From positions 248,001 to 312,000 of the forward strand of contig NZ_QKZV01000002.1 in assembly GCF_003254115.1 (NCBI RefSeq): 64,000 nt of DNA. The letters run 5' to 3'. The position numbers and the translations under genes were made by a program. The stretch comes from Hydrotalea sandarakina (lineage in GTDB: Bacteria; Bacteroidota; Bacteroidia; Chitinophagales; Chitinophagaceae). Shown here one piece after another: positions 1 to 9,160 of this stretch. Below the pieces are notes generated by a model. It saw only the letters and a list, made by a program, of their open reading frames with translations, was not told where the DNA came from and made no database searches. Numbering within the stretch: position 1 is the stretch's first letter; every line of letters starts with the position of its first letter.

Positions 1-1659
1 GTAGATGAAATTGTTTTGGTAAGCCCTTCGGGAAAGCCCATGAAAAGGGTGCCCGATTTGGTGGATGTTTGGTTTGATAGTGGTGCCATGCCCTATGCAC
101 AATGGCATTATCCTTTCGAAAACAAAGATTTTATTGATAAAGGCAGTGCCTTTCCCGCCGATTTTATTGCCGAAGGAGTTGACCAAACCCGTGGATGGTT
201 TTATACCTTACATGCATTAGCGGTAATGCTGTTCGATAGTGTTGCTTATAAAAACGTAGTATCCAATGGGTTGGTATTAGATAAGAATGGCAATAAAATG
301 AGTAAGCGCTTGGGTAATGTGGTGAATCCTTTTGATACCATTGAACAATTTGGTGCCGACGCTACCCGCTGGTATTTAATTACCAATGCCTCACCTTGGG
401 ATAATTTGAAATTTGATTTGGAAGGTATTAAAGAAGTTCAGCGTAAATTCTTTGGAACCTTATATAATACTTATCAGTTCTTTGTACTATATGCCAATGT
501 AGATGGATTTGCTTTTCAGGAAGCTTATATTCCGGTGGCTGATAGGCCTGAAATTGACAGATGGATTTTATCTTCTTTGCATTCCCTTATTCAAAAGGTT
601 ACGGATGCGTTTAACGATTTTGAACCCACTATTGCCGGTCGAGCTATTGAAGATTTTGTAAATGAACAGCTAAGTAATTGGTATGTGCGTTTGTGCAGAA
701 GAAGATTTTGGAAAGGAGAATATGAAACAGATAAAATAAGCGCTTACCAAACTTTGTATGAATGTTTGGAAACAATTGTGCAGTTAATGGCACCTATATC
801 ACCCTTCTTCAGTGATGCAATTTTCTGTAATCTGAATGCTGTTACCAAAAGATATAATGTACAGTCTGTACATCATACCAATTTTCCTAAACCCAATTCA
901 GCGTGCATTGATGCCTTATTGGAGGAAAGAATGCAATTGGCGCAAGATGTAAGTTCATTGGTGCTATCTATCCGTAAAAAGGTAAACATTAAAGTAAGGC
1001 AGCCATTGCAAAAAGTAATGATCCCTGTATTAAATGCAAACATGCAAACGCAGTTGGCAAAAATGACGGATTTAATCAAAGCGGAAGTGAATGTTAAGGA
1101 AATTGAGTTTTTAACGGATACGGAAGGAATAATTAAGAAAAAGGTAAAACCTAATTTTAAAGCGCTAGGTGCTAAAATGGGCAGCAAAATGAAACAGGCT
1201 GCTGCAATAATTAGTCAATTAAATCAACATCAAATTAGTTTACTGGAGCAAAATGGCGCCATTAACATACAAATAGATGAGGAAGAGGTGCCGGTTTCTT
1301 TATCTGAAGTTGAAATTTTGGCAGAGGATATACCCGGTTGGAGTGTAGCTTCTAAAGGAACCCTCACCGTAGCCTTAGATATTACGGTTACCCCCGAGTT
1401 GGAAAAAGAAGGAAATGCCCGTGAATTGGTAAATCGTATTCAAAATTTAAGAAAAGACAATGAATTTGAATTAACAGACCGTATATTCGTACACATTATG
1501 GAAAATGCCTCATTAAAGCCTTCCATAATTCAATTTAACGATTATATTTGCCGCGAAATTTTGGCAGATTCCATTCAATGGGTATCCGATTTGCAAGATG
1601 GGGTATCAGTTGAAATTAATGGTGAAATGCTAAAACTGGCAGTAACCAAAAAAGGATAA
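1..1659 (+). CDS. ileS: isoleucyl-tRNA synthetase, C-terminal part (cut by window edge)
   Basis: Class I aminoacyl-tRNA synthetase that charges tRNA-Ile in the cytoplasm. The reading frame is open from base 1, so the gene starts upstream of the window. Visible are DVWFDSGAMPYAQ and GVDQTRGWFYTLH of the catalytic core, then the second class I signature as KMSKRLGN (about 98-105 from the window start), then the helical anticodon-binding region and a long C-terminal domain. The KMSKR form and the long tail fit the IleS type common in Bacteroidota. It ends 5 bases before the TraR/DksA-like gene, so the two are probably cotranscribed. The family is certain. Confidence 0.97.
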   Translation, partial: VDEIVLVSPSGKPMKRVPDLVDVWFDSGAMPYAQWHYPFENKDFIDKGSAFPADFIAEGVDQTRGWFYTLHALAVMLFDSVAYKNVVSNGLVLDKNGNKMSKRLGNVVNPFDTIEQFGADATRWYLITNASPWDNLKFDLEGIKEVQRKFFGTLYNTYQFFVLYANVDGFAFQEAYIPVADRPEIDRWILSSLHSLIQKVTDAFNDFEPTIAGRAIEDFVNEQLSNWYVRLCRRRFWKGEYETDKISAYQTLYECLETIVQLMAPISPFFSDAIFCNLNAVTKRYNVQSVHHTNFPKPNSACIDALLEERMQLAQDVSSLVLSIRKKVNIKVRQPLQKVMIPVLNANMQTQLAKMTDLIKAEVNVKEIEFLTDTEGIIKKKVKPNFKALGAKMGSKMKQAAAIISQLNQHQISLLEQNGAINIQIDEEEVPVSLSEVEILAEDIPGWSVASKGTLTVALDITVTPELEKEGNARELVNRIQNLRKDNEFELTDRIFVHIMENASLKPSIIQFNDYICREILADSIQWVSDLQDGVSVEINGEMLKLAVTKKG

Positions 1660-1664
1660 AAAGT

Positions 1665-2561
1665 ATGGCTACCAAAAAAACTGCGCCTAAAAAAACAGCA
1701 AAACCTGCCGCAAAGGCGGTAAAAAAGGCGGCTCCGGCCAAAAAAGCCAGTGTAGTAACAAAAAAAGCAGCACCGGCTAAAAAAGCAGCACCGGCTAAAA
1801 AGGCCTCTGCACCTGCCAAAAAGGCTGCTGTTGCTAAAAAAGCAGCACCGGCTAAAAAAGCTGTTGCTGCAGCTAAAAAGCCAACTGCACCGGAAAAAAA
1901 GGCAGCAGTTCCTCAAAAAGCACAATCGGCAAAAAAGGAAGTGGTAGCTACTGCAAAATCCAAGCAAGAAAACAATTATTCAGAACCTGTTAAACACGTG
2001 CAGACAGCAAAAACTGCAACAGTTCCCATGCCAAAGAAAAAACAAGCTGAACCTATAAAGGAAGTAAAAGTTCCAAAAACCAGTACCAAAAGTAGTATTC
2101 CCTATAACCCGGGTTATACACCATTGGAAAAAAGAGTTGAAGCGCCTAAACCCGCAGAGTCAATAGTTCGTTACTCTGATGCGGATTTAAATGAGTTTAA
2201 AGAGCTCATTAACAAAAAGTTAGACAGCGCTAAACGCGAGTTGGCTTATTTGCAAGGATTAATCACTCGCAAAGATGAACTGGGTGGCGATGAAAGCGAA
2301 GGCCGTTACATGACCATGGAAGATGGGGGTATGAGTATGGAACGCGAACAATTAAGCCAAATGGCTAGTCGCCAAATTACTTATATTGACCATTTGGAAA
2401 AAGCTTTAATGCGGATTGAAAACAAAACCTATGGCATTTGTCGTGTAACCGGTAAGTTAATTGATAAAGCTCGTTTACGCGCAGTACCTCATGCTACACT
2501 TAGTTTAGAAGCAAAATTGGGTTTGGTAAAAGGTCCCGATACTGGTGGAAGTAATGAATAA
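1665..2561 (+). CDS. TraR/DksA-like protein with Lys/Ala-rich histone H1-like N-terminal tail
   Basis: 298 residues in two parts. Residues 1 to about 95 are low-complexity Lys/Ala/Pro repeats (units like PAKKA), resembling bacterial histone H1-like tails and likely to bind nucleic acid. From about residue 165 a DksA/TraR-type coiled coil (ELINKKLDSAKRELAYLQGL) leads to the region normally forming a zinc finger (YGICRVTGKLIDKARL). Only one cysteine is left there, so the four-Cys site is gone. In this phylum related proteins usually follow ileS, as here. A role in transcription through the RNA polymerase secondary channel is inference; the tail could instead make it a nucleoid protein. A terminator follows. 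Confidence 0.85.
   Translation: MATKKTAPKKTAKPAAKAVKKAAPAKKASVVTKKAAPAKKAAPAKKASAPAKKAAVAKKAAPAKKAVAAAKKPTAPEKKAAVPQKAQSAKKEVVATAKSKQENNYSEPVKHVQTAKTATVPMPKKKQAEPIKEVKVPKTSTKSSIPYNPGYTPLEKRVEAPKPAESIVRYSDADLNEFKELINKKLDSAKRELAYLQGLITRKDELGGDESEGRYMTMEDGGMSMEREQLSQMASRQITYIDHLEKALMRIENKTYGICRVTGKLIDKARLRAVPHATLSLEAKLGLVKGPDTGGSNE
1767..1859 (+). repeat. in-frame repeats coding the Lys/Ala tail
   Basis: The unit gcagcaccggctaaaaa occurs three times, starting at 1767, 1785 and 1842, with more diverged copies between and around them. They code for AAPAKK-type units. The near-identity at DNA level suggests recent slippage or recombination, so tail length may differ between strains. Confidence 0.75.
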
Positions 2562-2589
2562 CACAGCGTAATCTTCGCATATTTTTTTA

Positions 2590-2622
2590 CAGGCTACTTT
2601 GAAAAAGGTAGCCTGTATTTTT
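2590..2622 (+). terminator. intrinsic terminator after ileS and the TraR-like gene
   Basis: Inverted repeat caggctac (2590-2597) and gtagcctg (2608-2615) followed by tattttta. It lies 28 bases after the stop codon and has a T tail only in the + direction. Confidence 0.8.
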
Positions 2623-2685
2623 ATGCTACTTATAAAGAAGATTGAAATTGGTATTTTTTTGCAGTGATGCCAAACACTATCTCAT

Positions 2686-4506
2686 TTAATGCACTTCCTG
2701 CATGGTTACCAATCTTTTATAAGTTCCTTCTAAATCAATTAGTTGGTGATGCGTACCCCGCTCTATAATTACGCCCTTGTCTAACACTATAATTTCATCC
2801 GCATGTTTAACGGTCGATAAGCGGTGTGCAATAACAATACTGGTTCTGTTTTGCATCATGTGGTTAATGGCATCCTGCACTAAACGCTCACTTTCAGTAT
2901 CAAGCGAAGAAGTGGCCTCATCTAAAATAAGAATAGGTGGGTTTCTTAAAATAGCACGAGCAATGGTAATTCGTTGTTTTTCGCCACCGCTCAGTTTATT
3001 GCCTCTATCGCCCACATTGGTATCATAACCATTTTCTTTTTGTAAAATAAAATCATGTGCGTTGGCAATTTTAGCTGCCTGAATAATTTGTTCTCGGGTG
3101 GCGTTTTCACTTCCTAAAGCTATATTATTGGCAATGGTATCATTGAATAAAATAGGCTCTTGCGTTACAATGCCAATATGATTTCGAAGACTTGTTAAAT
3201 CGTAATTTTTAATATTAATGCCATCAATTAAAAGTTCGCCATCATTTACATCTAAAAAGCGAGGTATTAAGTCAGCAAATGTACTTTTTCCTGCGCCGCT
3301 ACTTCCAACTATGGCAACGGTACTCCCTTTGCGTATTGTTAAATTAATATTCCGCAGGGTTGAATATTCATCATAACTAAAGCTAACATTTTTAAATTCA
3401 ATAGCTTGTTTAAACTCATTAAATACAACAGCATTATCCGGTTCACTTATGGTTACGGGTGCTTTTAAAATTTCTTCAATTCTTTGTATGGCAGAACTTC
3501 CGCGCTGCGCATTATAGAATGCAGTAGATAATGATTTTGCAGGATTAATAATTTGTGTAAAAAATAATATGTAAGTAATAAATGCGTCGGGTTGTAAGAA
3601 GGTTTTGCTGCCCAATACAAGGCGGCCGCCAAACCATAAAATGCAACACAATACAATTACACCTAAAAATTCCGACATGGGTGAGGCTAAATCACGTCGA
3701 AAATTCATTTTATTTCTTATTTCATTTAATTTGTTATTGGTGCTAAAAAATTTGTTGCCAATAATTTTCTCAGCATTAAATGCTTTAATAATTCTTAAAC
3801 CGCCCAGTGTTTCATCCAAAATGCTCATCAGTGAGCCTTGTATTTCCTGTGAGTGGGTTGACTGTTTCTTTAAGCTTCGGCTTACTCGGCCAATGATAAA
3901 CCCCGTTAAAGGCAACAAAACCAATAAAAACAATGATAATGCAGGGCTTAAAAAAATAAGTGTAACTAAAATAATAATAATATTTAAAGGGTCTTTTACC
4001 AAACCCTCTAACGTGCCAATAATGCTCCATTCAATTTCATTGGCATCGTTGCTCATACGGCTTATAATATCGCCCTTGCGTTGTTCTGTAAAATAACCAA
4101 TGGGTAAAATCAGAATTTTTGAAAATAAATCAGCTCTTAATTTCGTCATTACATAATTACGCATGGGCGTTAATGAGCGGTATGATAAATAAATGAACAG
4201 ATTTTTTAAAAAAATTGAAACAATTACCACCAGGCAAATAAAAGCCAGAGCATACATTTCGCTGTGCGTCTTAATCAATTGGCTTAATATGTATTTTAAA
4301 TATTCTAAAATGCCACTGGCACTAAAAGAAAAATTGGGTTTTAAGTCAATTAATTTTTCTTTTCCAAACAACAGTTGCAAAAAAGGGGCTAACATGGCTA
4401 GTGAAACCAGCGAGAATACAATGGATAGAAGGTTAAAAATAACATATAAAACAATGTTTTGTTTCTGTGATTTCAGGTAAAATAAAATTCGGGAAAATCG
4501 CTTCAT
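2686..4506 (-). CDS. MsbA-like ABC exporter (fused membrane and ATPase domains)
   Basis: 606 residues. Type IV ABC exporter half-transporter that works as a homodimer in the inner membrane, probably flipping lipid A or other lipids (MsbA-like); substrate not proven. The N-terminal half has the hydrophobic segments of an ABC transmembrane domain. The C-terminal half has Walker A GSSGAGKST (about residue 401), signature LSGGEKQR (about 505), ILILDEATSSLD with the Walker B Asp and catalytic Glu, and the switch His in IVIAHRLSTV. Start set at ATG 4506 (MKRFSRILF); an upstream TTG at 4554 would add 16 residues unlike the family. Divergent from rbfA. Confidence 0.9.
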   Translation of the reverse strand: MKRFSRILFYLKSQKQNIVLYVIFNLLSIVFSLVSLAMLAPFLQLLFGKEKLIDLKPNFSFSASGILEYLKYILSQLIKTHSEMYALAFICLVVIVSIFLKNLFIYLSYRSLTPMRNYVMTKLRADLFSKILILPIGYFTEQRKGDIISRMSNDANEIEWSIIGTLEGLVKDPLNIIIILVTLIFLSPALSLFLLVLLPLTGFIIGRVSRSLKKQSTHSQEIQGSLMSILDETLGGLRIIKAFNAEKIIGNKFFSTNNKLNEIRNKMNFRRDLASPMSEFLGVIVLCCILWFGGRLVLGSKTFLQPDAFITYILFFTQIINPAKSLSTAFYNAQRGSSAIQRIEEILKAPVTISEPDNAVVFNEFKQAIEFKNVSFSYDEYSTLRNINLTIRKGSTVAIVGSSGAGKSTFADLIPRFLDVNDGELLIDGINIKNYDLTSLRNHIGIVTQEPILFNDTIANNIALGSENATREQIIQAAKIANAHDFILQKENGYDTNVGDRGNKLSGGEKQRITIARAILRNPPILILDEATSSLDTESERLVQDAINHMMQNRTSIVIAHRLSTVKHADEIIVLDKGVIIERGTHHQLIDLEGTYKRLVTMQEVH

Positions 4507-4570
4507 ATATAAATTACAATAACAAAGCCGCAAAGTAACTAAATTTACCTCCAAATAAACCTTAAAGATT

Positions 4571-4945
4571 ATGCAGGAAGGAAAACGTCAGAAACAGGTT
4601 GCAGCAGTATTGCAAGAAACACTCAACGATATTTTTATGCATTTAGGCCTAAATATGATTGAGGGGGGAATGGTTTCTATTTCAAATGTAAAGGTTACGC
4701 CCGATTTGTTAGAAGCCAGGATTTATATTAGCTTATTTAAAATTGACCAACCCGCAGCTGCCATGAAACGTATTGAAGACCGGGCTTGGGAAATTAAAAA
4801 GCATTTGGCCGAAAAGGTAAAACATCAGCTAAGGCGAATACCTGTATTGCATTTTTATTTAGATGATACTTTAGATCATGTTTTTAAAATGGAAGAAATT
4901 TTTAAACAAATAAATGCTGCTAAAAAACCTGATTCCGGTTCATAG
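4571..4945 (+). CDS. rbfA: 30S ribosome-binding factor A
   Basis: 124 residues, normal for RbfA, a KH-like protein needed for late 30S assembly and 16S rRNA 5'-end processing. It begins MQEGKRQKQVAAVLQETL, and the central part (VSISNVKVTPDLLEARIYIS, then RRIPVLHFYLDDTLDH) carries the typical strand pattern including the conserved P-x-L-x-F-x-x-D. The gene starts 64 bases from the divergent ABC exporter and is followed after 36 bases by the LolE-like permease, a common Bacteroidota order. Confidence 0.93.
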   Translation: MQEGKRQKQVAAVLQETLNDIFMHLGLNMIEGGMVSISNVKVTPDLLEARIYISLFKIDQPAAAMKRIEDRAWEIKKHLAEKVKHQLRRIPVLHFYLDDTLDHVFKMEEIFKQINAAKKPDSGS

Positions 4946-4981
4946 CCTACTGCTATTGCCCAACTTTGAAAATTGTAACAC

Positions 4982-6199
4982 TTGAATTTTTTATTTGCTC
5001 GGCGCTATTTTACTTCAAAAAAATCTACTAATGCCATTACCCTTATTGCTTGGATTAGTATATCTGCAATAATGGTGGGTACAGCTGCATTAATTATTGT
5101 ATTAAGTGTATTTAATGGCTTTGAAGATTTAGTAAAGGGTTTATATGCCGATTTTTATGCCGACTTACGCATAACACCGCAAGTGGGTAAAACCTTTGTG
5201 TTAACACCTAAACAAATTCAGCAAATACAAAATACCGGTGGTGTTGCATTTTATAGCTTAACTGCTGAAGAAAAAGCTTTATTGGTAAATGGTGATAATC
5301 AATCTATTGTATTTGTAAAAGGCGTTGATAGCAGTTTTACGCATGTTAATCCGGTACAAACACATTTAATACGTGGCAGTTTTAATTTAGGTACCTTACA
5401 AAAGCCACAGTTAGTAGTAGGTGCGGGTATTGAAAATGCTTTGGGCTTAGATGTAGAAAAAAGTTTATACCCGGTAACCTTGTACATGCCCAACAGGCAA
5501 TCTGCTAATATGCTTTCTGCAGAGGGGTTATACTCATACAATGCAATGCCCGCCGGTACCTTTATGATTCAGGAAGATTTTGATAACAAATATGTATTTA
5601 CCAATTTGGCTTTTGTAAAGTATATGTTGAATATGGATGCAAATACTTTTAGTGCCGTTGAAATTAAGTTAACCAAAAATGCTAATACGCAACAAGTTCA
5701 AACTGAATTACAGCATTTGCTGGGAAACAGTTTTAAGGTACAAACACGTTATCAACAAAATGAAAGTTTGTACACTGTAATGGAGGTGGAGAAGTGGGTT
5801 ATTTATGGAATTTTATCCATCATTCTTATCATAGCAGCATTTAACATGATTGGTGCATTAACTATGTTGGTACTTGAAAAACAAAAAGACATTACCGTTT
5901 TAAAAGCATTGGGAGCTTCAGATGGCTTAATTCAAAAAATATTTTTAACGGAAGGTTTTTTATTGGCTGCTGTTGGGGGTGGGGCAGGAATGATATTGGC
6001 ATTAATTATTTGTTATATTCAAATAAAGTTTCATTTGGTTAGCTTGGGAGGCGGAACATTTATCATTGATTATTACCCGGTTAAATTAGCTTTAGGCGAT
6101 TTTGTGTTGGTTATAGCAACCGTATTTGTTATTGCTTTACTGGCAGCCTGGTTCCCGGCGTTCAAAGCAGGAAAAGAAAAATTATCATTAAGAAGCTAA
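4982..6199 (+). CDS. LolE/FtsX-family ABC transporter permease
   Basis: 405 residues with the MacB/FtsX layout: one N-terminal transmembrane helix (about 20-45, VGTAALIIVLSVFNGFE), a periplasmic domain of about 220 residues, and three C-terminal helices (about 265 onward). The FtsX motif MLVLEKQKDITVLKALGAS marks the loop after the second helix. This subtype in Bacteroidota is usually called lipoprotein-releasing permease (LolC/E-like). No ATPase gene is adjacent, so a LolD-type partner must be elsewhere. The start is TTG (4982); MNFLFARRYF matches the usual N-terminus of the family. Confidence 0.85.
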   Translation: MNFLFARRYFTSKKSTNAITLIAWISISAIMVGTAALIIVLSVFNGFEDLVKGLYADFYADLRITPQVGKTFVLTPKQIQQIQNTGGVAFYSLTAEEKALLVNGDNQSIVFVKGVDSSFTHVNPVQTHLIRGSFNLGTLQKPQLVVGAGIENALGLDVEKSLYPVTLYMPNRQSANMLSAEGLYSYNAMPAGTFMIQEDFDNKYVFTNLAFVKYMLNMDANTFSAVEIKLTKNANTQQVQTELQHLLGNSFKVQTRYQQNESLYTVMEVEKWVIYGILSIILIIAAFNMIGALTMLVLEKQKDITVLKALGASDGLIQKIFLTEGFLLAAVGGGAGMILALIICYIQIKFHLVSLGGGTFIIDYYPVKLALGDFVLVIATVFVIALLAAWFPAFKAGKEKLSLRS

Positions 6200-6211
6200 A
6201 CTATTTCCGAA

Positions 6212-6241
6212 TAATAAAAAAGCCGGACATTCAATCCGGCT
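6212..6241 (-). terminator. intrinsic terminator for the transketolase gene
   Basis: Inverted repeat agccgga (6221-6227) and tccggct (6235-6241). Read on the minus strand it is followed by tttttattat, so it ends transcripts coming from the transketolase gene. Confidence 0.8.
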
Positions 6242-6265
6242 TCACCCAAAAATATATTCCTAAAA

Positions 6266-7108
6266 TTAATAATCACCCAATGTTTCAGGCAATTGGTTTA
6301 AAGCATCTGCTAATTGTGCATCACTAGGTGCTATGCCGTGCCATTCATGGTGTCCTTCCATAAAGTTTACCCCTTTACCCATAACTGTTTTCATCAAAAT
6401 ACAAATGGGTTTCCCTTGGCCGGTTAATTGTTTGGCTTTATTCAAAACTGCTACTACTTCATCCATATCATTACCATTCATTTCTAATACATGCCAGTTA
6501 AAAGCTTCAAATTTAGCTTTTAAGCTTTCTAAATTCATTACTACACTGGTAGGTCCATCAATTTGTTGGCCATTATAATCAACGGTAGCAATTAAATTAT
6601 CTACTTTATGATGGGCTGCAAACATAATTGCCTCCCAATTTTGGCCTTCTTCTAATTCACCGTCGCCATGTAATGAAAATACCAAATGTTTGTCACCGTT
6701 TAATTTTTTAGAAAGTGCTGCACCAATGGCTACACTCATTCCTTGTCCCAATGAACCACTGGCAACCCTTACACCCGGTAAATGTTCGTGCGTAGTAGGG
6801 TGCCCTTGCAGGCGTGAATTGATTTTTCTGAATGTATTTAATTCTTTTAAATCAAAATAACCCTTACGGGCTAAAACGCTGTAAAATACAGGTGATATGT
6901 GTCCATTCGATAAAAAGAAAACATCTTCTCCAATACCGTCCATATTAAAAGGGATGCGTACATCCATAATGTTGAAGTAAAGTGCAGTCATAAAATCAGC
7001 ACATCCTAAAGAACCTCCGGGGTGCCCGCTTTGTACCGCATGAACCATGCGTAATATATCTCTTCTTACTTGTGAGGCTGTTTTTTCTAAAGTAGCTACA
7101 TCTTCCAT
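6266..7108 (-). CDS. transketolase N-terminal (TPP-binding) subunit
   Basis: 280 residues, covering only the thiamine diphosphate-binding N-terminal domain. It has SGHPGGSLGCADFMTALYF, LSNGHISPVFYSVLA, GSLGQGMSVAIGAA, the TPP/Mg2+ motif GDGELEEGQNWEA and DYNGQQIDGPT. The pyrimidine-binding and C-terminal domains are absent, as in split transketolases of many Bacteroidota and archaea. It acts in the non-oxidative pentose phosphate pathway once paired with the second subunit. That subunit is usually the next gene but is not in this window: the next gene downstream is on the other strand and a terminator intervenes. Confidence 0.92.
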   Translation of the reverse strand: MEDVATLEKTASQVRRDILRMVHAVQSGHPGGSLGCADFMTALYFNIMDVRIPFNMDGIGEDVFFLSNGHISPVFYSVLARKGYFDLKELNTFRKINSRLQGHPTTHEHLPGVRVASGSLGQGMSVAIGAALSKKLNGDKHLVFSLHGDGELEEGQNWEAIMFAAHHKVDNLIATVDYNGQQIDGPTSVVMNLESLKAKFEAFNWHVLEMNGNDMDEVVAVLNKAKQLTGQGKPICILMKTVMGKGVNFMEGHHEWHGIAPSDAQLADALNQLPETLGDY

Positions 7109-7296
7109 AGTCTAAAATTTTGAATTGGCAAGATAATTGATATTTAAATACTATTAGCATTACAGCCGCTAATGTTATGAGAAATTGATTTTTTTAGGCT
7201 TTTTATCGATAAATGTTAAAGATTTAAAAAAAACGTTTATATTGCCTTCGTAATTCTACCCCTCAAACTTGATTACTCATTCGAAAAAAATCCTAC

Positions 7297-8430
7297 ATGG
7301 AGAAAATATTTATAGGGGGAATATTGGCGTTTGTTATTACACTACTTGCAATCCCTGCGATTATACAAATTGCAAAGATGAAAAAATTATACGATGTACC
7401 CGACGATAGAAAGGTGCACGCTTCGCCTATTCCGTCATTGGGGGGGGTAGGTATTTTTGCAGGATTTTTAATTGCTTTTTTGTTACTGAGCGATGTAGCC
7501 CCGCGTGGTCATAGTTTCCCTTATTATATTGCTGCTTTTGTCGTTGTATTCTTTTTTGGCGTAAAAGATGATATTTTGGTTATTACGCCATTAAAAAAGT
7601 TTTTAGGTCAATTAGCTGTAGCCATCATCTTAATGTACAAAAGCAAATTGCTGATTGATGATATGCACGGCTTTTTAAATATTGGTATTATACCACCTGT
7701 TTTTAGTTACCCATTAACCATGTTCACCATTATTGTAGTAATGAATTCATTTAACTTAATTGATGGGGTTGATGGTTTAGCTGCATCTATTGGTTTAATT
7801 ACATGCACCATTTTTTCAATATTCTTTTATTTGAACAATGACTGGTTATACGCATTAATGGGAATATGCATGTCAGGTGCATTAGTTGCTTTTTTACGTT
7901 TTAATTTATCGCCTGCTAAAATATTTATGGGCGATACCGGGGCCATGTTGTTAGGATTAGTCAATGCTATATTGGTTATTCATTTTATAAAAACGGCAGA
8001 AGGTTCTCATATACTGCCCGTTTTTGCCGCACCTGCCATGGGTTTTGGCATTCTTTTATTGCCGTTATTAGATACACTTCGTGTATTTGCCATTCGTATA
8101 TTTCATAAACGTTCTCCTTTTTCGGCAGACAGGAATCATTTGCATCACTTGTTATTAGATCGTGGTTATTCTCACAAAAAAATAACCATCTGTTTATCTG
8201 TGTCCGCCATTCTATTTATTATACTCAGCTATTTTGCTTTGCCCATGGGCACCACAAAAGTGATAATGGCACAAATTTTTGTTTTTTTTACGGCCATCTT
8301 ATTGTTGCATTTAGACAAAATTCGCCAACAAAAAAACAAACAGCTGCTTATTAATGAGGCTGAGCCCAATACTTACGTTACTATTAACACAAATAATACA
8401 ACTTCCGTGGCTGCTGTTGCAGAAAAATAA
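7297..8430 (+). CDS. WecA/TagO-like undecaprenyl-phosphate N-acetylhexosamine-phosphate transferase (GT4)
   Basis: 377 residues, integral membrane enzyme of the MraY/WecA superfamily that transfers a sugar-1-phosphate from a UDP-sugar to undecaprenyl phosphate, starting O-antigen or other surface glycan synthesis. Seen: KVHASPIPSLGGVGIFAG at the first cytoplasmic loop, GVKDD, the catalytic NSFNLIDGVDGLA, FMGDTGAMLLG, and the late loop RNHLHHLLLDRG typical of WecA rather than MraY. Ten or eleven hydrophobic segments. It sits alone, not among murein genes, which also argues against MraY. The exact sugar is unknown. Confidence 0.88.
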   Translation: MEKIFIGGILAFVITLLAIPAIIQIAKMKKLYDVPDDRKVHASPIPSLGGVGIFAGFLIAFLLLSDVAPRGHSFPYYIAAFVVVFFFGVKDDILVITPLKKFLGQLAVAIILMYKSKLLIDDMHGFLNIGIIPPVFSYPLTMFTIIVVMNSFNLIDGVDGLAASIGLITCTIFSIFFYLNNDWLYALMGICMSGALVAFLRFNLSPAKIFMGDTGAMLLGLVNAILVIHFIKTAEGSHILPVFAAPAMGFGILLLPLLDTLRVFAIRIFHKRSPFSADRNHLHHLLLDRGYSHKKITICLSVSAILFIILSYFALPMGTTKVIMAQIFVFFTAILLLHLDKIRQQKNKQLLINEAEPNTYVTINTNNTTSVAAVAEK

Positions 8431-8504
8431 TCTTATGGGTACTTGTTCTTGCTATTTTGGCTATGAATTATAGGTTCATACTCTTATTATGTTATATTCT
8501 TTAT

Positions 8505-8512
8505 TAGATTTG
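8505..8512 (+). promoter_or_regulatory. Bacteroidota -7 promoter box for frr
   Basis: TAGATTTG matches TAnnTTTG exactly and lies 23 bases before the frr start. No convincing -33 TTG was found. Confidence 0.5.
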
Positions 8513-8535
8513 CGCCACTTAACCTTTTTAAAAAT

Positions 8536-9099
8536 ATGACTGAAGAACTGAACCTGATAATAGATGATGTTGAAAGTGGCATGAAAAAAGCCATTGTTCA
8601 TTTAGAAGTTGAATTAACGAAAGTTAGAGCCGGTAAAGCAAATCCGGCTATGCTTGAGGGTATTATGGTTGATTACTATGGCGCACCTACACCTATACAA
8701 CAGGTAGCCAATGTTAGTGTTTTAGATGCAAGAACTATTAGCATACAGCCCTGGGAAAAGAAAATGTTGGCTGCTATTGAAAAGGCTATTATGCAAGCCA
8801 ATATTGGCATTACACCTCAAAACGATGGCAATCAAATTCGTTTATTTATGCCACCGCTTACCGAAGAACGTAGAAAAGAAATGGTTAAAAAGGCAGCTGC
8901 TGAAGGCGAACAAACCAAAGTTGCCATTAGAAATATTAGAAGAGATGGTATTGAACAAGTTAAGAAATTGCAGAAAGATGGGTTAAGTGAAGATGCAAGC
9001 AAAGACGCTGAAAAAGCCATTCAGGAAATTACGGATAAGTATATAAGCTTGGTTGAAAAACATTTGTCCGTAAAAGAAAAGGAAATAATGACTGTTTAA
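8536..9099 (+). CDS. frr: ribosome-recycling factor
   Basis: 187 residues, the normal length (about 185) of RRF, which with EF-G splits the post-termination ribosome. The family features are visible: the N-terminal helix, LEVELTKVRAGKANPAMLEG, VDYYGAPTPIQQVANVS, the inserted domain II (ISIQPWEKKMLAAIEKAI), LTEERRKEMVKKA and the final helix ending EKHLSVKEKEIMTV. In many bacteria frr follows pyrH and tsf; here its upstream neighbour is the WecA-like gene, with a separate promoter. Confidence 0.96.
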   Translation: MTEELNLIIDDVESGMKKAIVHLEVELTKVRAGKANPAMLEGIMVDYYGAPTPIQQVANVSVLDARTISIQPWEKKMLAAIEKAIMQANIGITPQNDGNQIRLFMPPLTEERRKEMVKKAAAEGEQTKVAIRNIRRDGIEQVKKLQKDGLSEDASKDAEKAIQEITDKYISLVEKHLSVKEKEIMTV

Positions 9100-9127
9100 C
9101 TAGTCAACAATTTTTAAAAAAATTACT

Positions 9128-9160
9128 AGGCAAATACAAAACCGTATTTGCCTTTTTATT
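9128..9160 (+). terminator. intrinsic terminator after frr
   Basis: Inverted repeat aggcaaatac (9128-9137) and gtatttgcct (9144-9153) followed by ttttatt. It lies between the convergent frr and EamA genes; upstream A/T-rich sequence may let it work on the minus strand as well. Confidence 0.8.

Noticed and set aside
1575-1967. Cys/Phe-rich minus-strand open frame opposite the ileS end and the TraR-like gene
   Set aside because: It is the antisense reading of the Lys/Ala repeats; the odd composition follows from aaa/gct codons. No start signal or homology.
3605-4096. 163-codon + strand open frame inside the MsbA-like gene
   Set aside because: Shadow of the ABC exporter, which has full Walker and signature motifs in its own frame.
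7440-7447. Run of eight G in the WecA-like gene as a phase-variation tract
   Set aside because: It codes for the conserved Gly-Gly of the family motif in an intact gene, and is short; nothing suggests switching.
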